A DNA stretch of 39,682 nucleotides, from positions 1 through 39,682 of the forward strand of contig CALHXF010000047.1 of NCBI GenBank assembly GCA_938040095.1. Reading direction: 5' to 3'. The notes beneath the pieces are model-generated. The model saw only the letters and a list, made by a program, of their open reading frames with translations, was not told the origin of the DNA and did not search any database. The position numbers were made by a program, and so were the translations under genes. Below are positions 34,011-39,682 of the stretch, piece after piece. Positions within the stretch are counted from its first letter, which is position 1, and each line of letters begins with the position of its first letter. Source of the stretch: an uncultured Caulobacterales bacterium (GTDB lineage Bacteria > Pseudomonadota > Alphaproteobacteria > Caulobacterales > Maricaulaceae).

Positions 34011-34456
34011 TGTCTTGGTTTCAATCTCGCGAGCCTCGCGAACGCGTTCTACTGATGATTATGAGCGCCATGCTTGCGCTCTTCGTGGCGTGGTTCTTGG
34101 TCAATCGCGAGTCAGGTCCAACAGGGCACTCCGAATTGGAAGCGGCGCAAATAGACCGCGAGCTCTTGGTGCGTGCCGCCCCCAAAATGAGTTCGACAGG
34201 CGCAATTGGCGAACGTGCTGCGTTCACGCGTGGAGCCTTGATCGATGTAGCTGGCAAACGTGGCGTCGAGCTATCGCGCATGCAGCCTCAATCGGGTGGA
34301 GGACTAACAGTCTGGATCGAAGATGTTGGGACCGCAGCCTTTTACGGTGTCATCAATGATTTGGTCTCGGGTTACACCGTCGATGTCGAGAATGTTGTGA
34401 TCAGCACGACCCCCAATGGGGTTTTGAATGCACAATTCACACTGGTTGAAATTTAA
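34007..34456 (+). CDS. gspM: Type II secretion protein GspM
   Basis: A 149-aa bitopic protein. A short cytoplasmic basic tail (SREPRERVLLMIMSAML) leads into one membrane helix (about 12-32), then a periplasmic domain ending in VENVVISTTPNGVLNAQFTLVEI. Its ATG overlaps gspL by four bases. It is the last gene of the operon and converges with ada eight bases away; no gspN follows. Confidence 0.85.
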   Translation: MMSWFQSREPRERVLLMIMSAMLALFVAWFLVNRESGPTGHSELEAAQIDRELLVRAAPKMSSTGAIGERAAFTRGALIDVAGKRGVELSRMQPQSGGGLTVWIEDVGTAAFYGVINDLVSGYTVDVENVVISTTPNGVLNAQFTLVEI

Positions 34457-34464
34457 GCGCAGCT

Positions 34465-35526
34465 TTAATAATCTGTCTTTGTTGACTTGGTTTCTAAATC
34501 CAACAAATCACGTTTACGCTTTAGCCCACCCGCATAACCGCCCAAACCGCCATCTTTCGCAATCACGCGATGGCAGGGTATAATTAGCGCCAGACCATTA
34601 TTTGCATTGGCTGAAGCGACAGCTCTTATCGCAGCAGGCTTCCCTATCATTTCTGCCAATTGCGCATAGGAACGTGTTTGTCCATGCGGAATGGTCTGAA
34701 GTGCCGCCCATGTTTCGCGTTGGAAATCCGTGCCAGATGTCGCGAGAGGAGTTTTGAAATCTAGTAATTCGCCCTTGAAATAATCCGTCAATTCACGCTC
34801 AATCTGAGCCGTAATGTCAGTGCGACCCGGTAGAACAGGACGGCCTTGGACTTTTCGCAGGCGTTCAAATTGTCTGCGCATATTTTTACGGTTCGTGAAT
34901 TCTAGCAAATATAGCGCGACGTCATCCGCAATCACGATCATGCGTCCCAGAGGCGTTTCGATCCAATCAATGGAAAGCGGCGTGGGTTGGCCTTTAGCGG
35001 GGGCTGTCCCAAATATTTTGGCGTAGGCTGTTCGGAATCCTGATGGGCTATCAAATCCCGCGTCTAATTGCGCGTCCAACACGGAGCCACCTTTTGCGAG
35101 TGTTTGTGCGGCTCGTCCAAGACGTCGAGCGCGCGCGTAATCGGCAAAGCTCATGCCGAAACGTGATAGAAACTGCCGTCGCGCTGTTGAGGCATCAATT
35201 CCACGTTTAGCTAAGGTCGCTTGCGTGACCTTTAGCTCGGGTTCGTCTTCGACTAAGGTGATGAGCTGTTTGATCAGCACCGTATCACCGCCCGCAGGGT
35301 GACAGCGTTTGCAGGCCCGATACCCCGCAGAGAGCGCCGCATCTGCCGTCGGGTAAAAACTGCAATTCTCAGGTTTAGGCAATCGGGCAGGGCAGCCAGG
35401 TCGACAGAATATTCCTGTTGATGAAACGCCAACGAAAAGATGCCCGTCATAGGACAGGTCTTTCTCTCGGAAGATTTCATAACGGGCGTCATCTGTTGCG
35501 GGTTGTGGCGGCGAAAGTAGGTCCAT
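34465..35526 (-). CDS. ada: Ada: bifunctional DNA repair methyltransferase and activator
   Basis: A 353-aa Ada protein with all three parts. The N-terminal zinc domain has Cys41, Cys45, Cys72 and Cys75 (FCRPGC and CKRCHP), where the first cysteine accepts methyl groups from phosphotriesters. An AraC-type helix-turn-helix follows (about 90-170). The C-terminal O6-methylguanine transferase has PCHRVI with Cys318. It repairs alkylated DNA and activates its own regulon when methylated. It is divergent from rnd. Confidence 0.95.
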   Translation of the reverse strand: MDLLSPPQPATDDARYEIFREKDLSYDGHLFVGVSSTGIFCRPGCPARLPKPENCSFYPTADAALSAGYRACKRCHPAGGDTVLIKQLITLVEDEPELKVTQATLAKRGIDASTARRQFLSRFGMSFADYARARRLGRAAQTLAKGGSVLDAQLDAGFDSPSGFRTAYAKIFGTAPAKGQPTPLSIDWIETPLGRMIVIADDVALYLLEFTNRKNMRRQFERLRKVQGRPVLPGRTDITAQIERELTDYFKGELLDFKTPLATSGTDFQRETWAALQTIPHGQTRSYAQLAEMIGKPAAIRAVASANANNGLALIIPCHRVIAKDGGLGGYAGGLKRKRDLLDLETKSTKTDY

Positions 35527-35656
35527 CTGCTCACCCTAGCAGGGGATTGCAGCTGACGTCGCCGAAAATCTAGCAAGACAGTCGAAAAGCGCGCGCGAAA
35601 CTTGCAACACGACGGCGTCCCGCCTAGAGACCTTATTCGACACGAAAGACCAAATT

Positions 35657-36286
35657 ATGACTGTGTATCTACATAAACATGACATTCCTGACGGACTGGA
35701 TTTCGGAAAATCCGTGGCCGTTGATACGGAAACTCAGGGACTTTCTTTGGTGCGAGACAAGCTCTGCCTTGTTCAACTCTCCTCAGGTGATGGTGATGCC
35801 CATATCGTGCAAATGGATCGCGAAAATTATGATGCGCCCAACTTAAGCAAATTGATGACCGATCCTGACGTCGTGAAGATTTTTCACTTCGCGCGGTTTG
35901 ATGTTGCCATGATGATGCGCGATATGAAAATCACAGTCGCGCCCGTGTTTTGTACAAAGATCGCATCGGGCCTCGTGCGGACCTATACGGATCGTCACGG
36001 TTTGAAAGATTTGACCAAAGAACTGATCAATGTTGATTTGTCCAAACAACAGCAATCTTCAGACTGGGCTGCGGATGAGCTCACCGAAGCGCAGCTCAAT
36101 TATGCTGCGTCTGACGTGCTTTATTTGCATCAGCTAAAGACGATTTTGTCTGGACGTCTCATGCGGGAAAATCGTTGGGATATTGCGCAAGGCTGTTTTG
36201 AATTTCTACCGACCCGCGCCATGTTGGATTTGAATGGTTGGGCTGATGTAGATATCTTCTCTCACCGTATGCGTCGACCCGATTAA
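35657..36286 (+). CDS. rnd: Short ribonuclease D (DEDDy exonuclease)
   Basis: A 209-aa protein with only the 3'-5' exonuclease domain; the HRDC domains of full-length RNase D are absent. The DEDDy residues are D23 and E25 (VDTET), D82 (FHFARFD), Y149 and D153 (YAASD). This compact form next to lptC is a common alphaproteobacterial arrangement. It trims structured RNA 3' ends. The 89 bases to lptC hold no other gene. Confidence 0.9.
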   Translation: MTVYLHKHDIPDGLDFGKSVAVDTETQGLSLVRDKLCLVQLSSGDGDAHIVQMDRENYDAPNLSKLMTDPDVVKIFHFARFDVAMMMRDMKITVAPVFCTKIASGLVRTYTDRHGLKDLTKELINVDLSKQQQSSDWAADELTEAQLNYAASDVLYLHQLKTILSGRLMRENRWDIAQGCFEFLPTRAMLDLNGWADVDIFSHRMRRPD

Positions 36287-36375
36287 TGAGCGACATGGGG
36301 CGCATTACGAATAGGTTATGCCTGCATATTATGTGTCGCGCCCTCGTGCGTGAGGCGCTATAGCTCGAACGTATT

Positions 36376-37533
36376 ATGTCTACTGCTTCCACCATATCAC
36401 AAAGTCCCGATCGTCGGGTCTCCGAGGGTCTAGGCCTCTGGGAGCCTAAGCGTGCCCTTACGCTTGAGGCAGCCCGTGCACATACGCAGCGTATCAAGCT
36501 CATGCGCTATGTCTTGATTGGCTTGTCCGTGGTGCTGGTCGGCATTTTGATTTGGCAGTTTTTATCGGACCGTGGCGGTTTTGATCCGATCAGTGACCCG
36601 ACCGAAAGTGTGAAGATGGTCAATCCACGATATTCCGGGCGTACAGGCGACGGACTTCCGTTTTACCTCACGGCGGATACGGCTGTGCGACGTATGGAAG
36701 ATCGGAATACTGTCTTGCTGCAAAAGCCTGTTCTGGAATTCATTCGCACCCGCGGCGCAGAAAGTAGTGCCGTCATCGCGAAGACAGGCTCCTATAATGA
36801 TATGGATAAAGTCCTCGAGCTAAACACTGACGTGAATTTACAAACAGATGACGGTAATAGCTGCGACACGACACATGCGCGAATTTTTAACGTTGAAAAG
36901 CGGATCGAGGGCGATGAGCCGATTGATTGTACGGGCGGCTTTGGTCAAGTGTCGGGCCAGACCTATGAAATCCAAGATGATTACAAAACCTTCGTTTTCA
37001 AAAACGGTATGGTCGCGAGACTAGAACGCGGTTCTGATGTAGCGGATTCAACGCCGATCGACACGGATGCTGAATTCGATTTTAGCTTTGGCGGCTCTGG
37101 CCCCGTCGACATTGTTGCGACGACAGGTATCTACAAAGGCAATTTCACCGACCTCGAAGGCAATGTTCGCATTGACCAAGAAGGGTCTATTATTACCGCC
37201 GACCAAATGGATATTTTTCGTGTCCAACAAGACGGCGCGGTCGAAGGCAGTGTCAAATTAGGCGCTATTCAAAAGATCGATGCCGAAGGTAACTTCCGCT
37301 ACATCACCGCAGAGAATGATATTCGGGGTAGTAAAGGCGTTTACGAACGCGAGAAAAGCCTTATGACCGTCACTGGGGATGTGATTGTTGTTCAACCTGG
37401 CGGGAACCGCTATGAAGCGCAAAAGCTAACCTACAACACGAAGAGTGGCGCTGTTCGGTTCTCGGGCAAATGTCTCGGACAGAATTGCGATGCAGGCGAA
37501 CGGGTCGCTATTATTATTCCCGGCAAGAACTAG
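36376..37533 (+). CDS. lptC: LptC with an extra LptA-like C-terminal module
   Basis: A 385-aa protein. A cytoplasmic tail of about 40 residues leads to one membrane helix (about 48-66, VLIGLSVVLVGILIWQFL). A periplasmic LptC domain follows (KMVNPRYSGRTGDGLPFYLTA is the LptC signature). Residues about 250-385 repeat the LptA/OstA pattern (TGIYKGNFTDLEGNVRI, GVYEREKSLMTVTGDV) and end in C366LGQNC371 with RVAIIIP. E. coli LptC is about 190 aa, so this is a fused or extended form. It should relay LPS from LptBFG to LptA. Confidence 0.9.
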   Translation: MSTASTISQSPDRRVSEGLGLWEPKRALTLEAARAHTQRIKLMRYVLIGLSVVLVGILIWQFLSDRGGFDPISDPTESVKMVNPRYSGRTGDGLPFYLTADTAVRRMEDRNTVLLQKPVLEFIRTRGAESSAVIAKTGSYNDMDKVLELNTDVNLQTDDGNSCDTTHARIFNVEKRIEGDEPIDCTGGFGQVSGQTYEIQDDYKTFVFKNGMVARLERGSDVADSTPIDTDAEFDFSFGGSGPVDIVATTGIYKGNFTDLEGNVRIDQEGSIITADQMDIFRVQQDGAVEGSVKLGAIQKIDAEGNFRYITAENDIRGSKGVYEREKSLMTVTGDVIVVQPGGNRYEAQKLTYNTKSGAVRFSGKCLGQNCDAGERVAIIIPGKN

Positions 37534-37544
37534 GATTTGATTTC

Positions 37545-38072
37545 ATGCGCAGTTTTCTAACCTTAATATCCGCAGCTCTTGTTGGGCTTGTTCCCGCACA
37601 GGCCTTTGCACAATTTTCCCCTGACTCATCGGCGGACACAGTTCTTTATGCAGATGATACGGTTTCATCTAATGGAGTTATTACCCTGACGGGGCAGGCG
37701 GATATCCGTCAAGGTGATGTCAGGCTGCTCGCCGATAAAATCCAAATTTATACTGAAGGAACAGGCGGCGGTTTGGTCTCGACGGATGGCTTTACCCGTA
37801 TGATCGCAACCGGTAATTTTTACTATATCACACCAGAGCAAGAGGTTCGTGGTGACAAGGGTGTTTACACACGCGACACTGAGAGCTTTATCGTGACGGG
37901 TGACGTCGTTTTACTTCAGGACGATAGCGTCGTGACAGGTAGCCGCTTGGATTACAATTTGTCGACACGTGCAGCTAAGGTTAAAGGCGACTGCAAAGGG
38001 CGCAGTTGCGCTAAAGAACAGCGCGTCGCGATTTTGATCAGGTCAAATAATTCCGCTCAAGGTACAAATTAA
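37545..38072 (+). CDS. lptA: LptA, periplasmic LPS transport bridge
   Basis: A 175-aa protein with a signal peptide (LTLISAALVGLVPAQAFA, probable cleavage AFA before QF). An OstA domain follows, containing ADIRQGDVRLLADKIQIY and GDKGVYTRDTESFIVTGDVVL. ATG 37545 follows the lptC stop by 11 bases. The last 25 residues (C150KGRSC155AKEQRVAILI) mirror the end of LptC. LptA forms the bridge carrying LPS to the outer membrane. Confidence 0.92.
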   Translation: MRSFLTLISAALVGLVPAQAFAQFSPDSSADTVLYADDTVSSNGVITLTGQADIRQGDVRLLADKIQIYTEGTGGGLVSTDGFTRMIATGNFYYITPEQEVRGDKGVYTRDTESFIVTGDVVLLQDDSVVTGSRLDYNLSTRAAKVKGDCKGRSCAKEQRVAILIRSNNSAQGTN

Positions 38073-38839
38073 TGGCCGAAGCTGATCCACGTCTGAAACC
38101 TAAAATTATTACGCCACCTGCCACGGGCTTGGCGGCCAATAATATTGGCAAAGCCTATCGTGGACGCGTTGTTGTTAAAGACATCACGCTGACAGTTCAG
38201 CGCGGTGAAGTTGTTGCCCTTATGGGGCCGAACGGCGCAGGAAAGACAACCAGCTTCTATATGATCATGGGTTTGATTGAAGCTGACCGCGGTTCAATAT
38301 CATTGGACGGTCAAGACATCACAAAACTCCCGATGTATCAGCGCGCCCGCTTGGGTGTTGGCTACCTTCCGCAAGAACAATCTATTTTTCGCGGTCTCAC
38401 TGTCGAAGAGAACATCAAAGCTGTTGTTCAGCTGACCGAAAAAGATCGTTCAAAATGGGACGATAATGTTTCGGCCTTGTTGGACGAGTTAAATATCGGG
38501 CACATCCGTAAATCGCCAGCATTGGCACTATCCGGTGGTGAACGCCGCCGTGTTGAAATCGCGCGTGCGTTGGCATCGCGTCCAAGCTTCATTCTTTTGG
38601 ATGAGCCGTTCACAGGGATCGACCCAATCGCGATTGCAGATATCTCCGAACTTGTGCTGTATCTTAAAAAGCGCGGTATCGGCATCTTGATTACGGATCA
38701 TCGCGTGCGCGAGACACTAGATATCGTAGATCGTGCGTCGATCCTTTTCCAAGGCGAAGCTTTGTTCGAAGGTACACCAGATGAAATTCGCGCAAACCCA
38801 GACGTGCGACGTGTCTATCTAGGCGACAAATACGCGTAA
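38072..38839 (+). CDS. lptB: LptB, LPS export ATPase
   Basis: A 255-aa ABC ATPase: Walker A GPNGAGKTT (52-60), LSGGERRRVEIARALA, Walker B FILLDEPFTGIDPIAIADI and the family-typical GIGILITDHRVRETL. It energises extraction of LPS from the inner membrane with LptFG, which are not in this window. Its ATG shares one base with the lptA stop. In many alphaproteobacteria rpoN follows lptB; here it does not. Confidence 0.95.
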   Translation: MAEADPRLKPKIITPPATGLAANNIGKAYRGRVVVKDITLTVQRGEVVALMGPNGAGKTTSFYMIMGLIEADRGSISLDGQDITKLPMYQRARLGVGYLPQEQSIFRGLTVEENIKAVVQLTEKDRSKWDDNVSALLDELNIGHIRKSPALALSGGERRRVEIARALASRPSFILLDEPFTGIDPIAIADISELVLYLKKRGIGILITDHRVRETLDIVDRASILFQGEALFEGTPDEIRANPDVRRVYLGDKYA

Positions 38840-38843
38840 CGTG

Positions 38844-38868
38844 AAAGTCGATCTGGGAGATCGATTTT
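38844..38868 (+). terminator. Terminator after lptB
   Basis: An 11-bp stem (AAAGTCGATCT / AGATCGATTTT, one G-T pair) with a 3-nt loop ending in a T-run. A second small hairpin (GATGCG / CGCATC) lies at 38879-38894. Confidence 0.75.
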
Positions 38869-38904
38869 CAGTTACGCCGATGCGTTTACGCATCAGCTAG
38901 AGCC

Positions 38905-39288
38905 TCACCTGTGGTAATTCGCCCAAACGTGGATGCGTTCCTCATTTTCGAGGAAAACGAATAGGTCGTCACAGTCTTTTATCCCTTCCTCTAGGTGGGT
39001 GCTTTTCGGGAATAACTCTGTTCGTTTCGATGGTCTGTTGGGCGCGTTTGCATCTTGACAAACTAATGTCTTTATAAATAATTCTGCATTTGTATCGAGG
39101 TTTTGAACTTCATGAATGTTGGTGGCCGTTTCAGGCACCCAATTTGGAATCCACCCTCTTGCTATAGCTCGATCTTCTATTACGTCCGAAAGCGTGTCGT
39201 AGGTGACATACATATGCTGCTCTGGCCCGTCGCAAGCCGTCAATAAGAACATAGGCGCGCAAATAATGGCGAGAGTTTTGGATGTCAT
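38905..39288 (-). CDS. Small lipoprotein of unknown function
   Basis: A 127-aa protein from ATG 39288 (the frame is open to TTG 39300). The signal peptide ends in LLTAC, so it is probably lipid-anchored. The mature part has DTLSDVIEDRAIARGWIPNWVPETATNIHEVQNLDTN. That RGW(I/L)P-x-x-(L/V)P-x-(S/T)A-x-x-I pattern is known to me from uncharacterised YbbD-like lipoproteins. Two cysteines in the mature part may form a disulfide. Function unknown. Confidence 0.7.
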   Translation of the reverse strand: MTSKTLAIICAPMFLLTACDGPEQHMYVTYDTLSDVIEDRAIARGWIPNWVPETATNIHEVQNLDTNAELFIKTLVCQDANAPNRPSKRTELFPKSTHLEEGIKDCDDLFVFLENEERIHVWANYHR

Positions 39289-39309
39289 ATCAAAGACCAA
39301 GATTTAACC

Positions 39310-39682
39310 TTACATATAACGCGAACTATCCCAGACTTGATCGAACGGTTTCGATCGTCCTGACGCTTGGACGATCAACAGATGTTCGCGTTGCATTTGG
39401 CGTGGCTCATCTACGCCACAGGCATGGGCGATAATTTCGACTTCTTTGATAATATTCTTGATATAATTATGGACCCGAACCGCTTTATTGGCCGGGTCGA
39501 GGCCCTTTTGTAATCTTGGATTATGGGTTGTGATGCCGGTAGGGCAGGTATTTTTATCGCACTTTAGGGCTTGGATGCAGCCGAGTGCGAACATGAATCC
39601 GCGCGCATTATTGACCATATCTGCGCCGGCGCAGAACGCCCAAGCGACATCCGCAGACGTTACCAATTTGCCCGAGGCAATA
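39310..39682 (-). CDS. FMN-binding glutamate synthase family protein, 3' part
   Basis: The gene runs out of the window on its 5' side. Visible are the C-terminal ~123 residues: IASGKLVTSADVAWAFCAGAD, then NNARGFMFALGCIQALKCDKNTCPTGITTHNP. This is the end of the glutamate synthase barrel with its cysteine-rich iron-sulfur segment. The stand-alone family is shorter than full GltB; which one this is cannot be told from the fragment. The protein ends DQVWDSSRYM. Confidence 0.85.
   Translation of the reverse strand, partial: IASGKLVTSADVAWAFCAGADMVNNARGFMFALGCIQALKCDKNTCPTGITTHNPRLQKGLDPANKAVRVHNYIKNIIKEVEIIAHACGVDEPRQMQREHLLIVQASGRSKPFDQVWDSSRYM

Overview
The window reads as an ordinary chromosomal stretch of an alphaproteobacterium. 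The best pointers are the cell-cycle genes trcR (DUF1013) and rcdA (DUF1465), the DUF1192 and DUF465 small proteins, a zinc-free L31, the rnd-lptC-lptA-lptB order and the efp-suhB pair. Moderate GC and many lipoproteins and outer-membrane genes fit a marine stalked or dimorphic lineage (Hyphomonadaceae/Maricaulales-like). That placement is inference; no rRNA or tRNA gene was found to anchor it.

Layout. 1-2.8 kb: an Atm1-type ABC exporter, then a convergent lipidated beta-barrel protein. 2.9-7.6 kb: a four-gene lipid/acyl-CoA-like operon (HSDL2-type SDR, DUF1330, DUF2855, dienoyl-CoA isomerase-like crotonase) closed by a 19-bp perfect hairpin, followed by an AraC-family regulator. 7.6-14.7 kb: a METTL7-like methyltransferase, two tandem paralogous lipoproteins, a small DUF6958-like protein, a decayed TadE/TadG-like gene, a nitrilase, a lipidated carboxylesterase and a DadA-like FAD oxidoreductase. 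14.7-16.3 kb: two divergent DUF465 proteins (one only 56 aa) and a second SDR. 16.3-18.5 kb: trcR, DUF1192, rcdA and rpmE. 18.6-19.6 kb: arsR-aqpS with a clear operator over the arsR start. 19.6-20.7 kb: a 516-base gene-poor stretch and an orphan gene resembling proteins of phages and other mobile DNA.

20.7-27.0 kb, minus strand: efp, a 60-aa two-helix membrane protein and an inositol-monophosphatase-family gene form one tightly coupled unit. Beside it an ABC ATPase and a 1224-aa ABC-2 permease/M1 aminopeptidase fusion form another. 27.2-34.5 kb: a type II secretion operon gspEFGHIJKLM with overlapping genes; gspC, gspD and the prepilin peptidase are absent. 34.5-35.5 kb: ada. 35.7-38.8 kb: rnd-lptC-lptA-lptB. 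The window ends with a small lipoprotein and the 3' part of an FMN-binding glutamate synthase-family gene.

No CRISPR array, insertion sequence or complete novel system was recognised. The most interesting signals are these: an inositol monophosphatase homologue that lost both aspartates of its metal motif; an LptC with an extra LptA-like C-terminal module sharing a CxxxxC tail with LptA; an HSDL2-type SDR whose catalytic serine is alanine; a terminator inside the trcR leader; and the orphan gene at 20164-20715.
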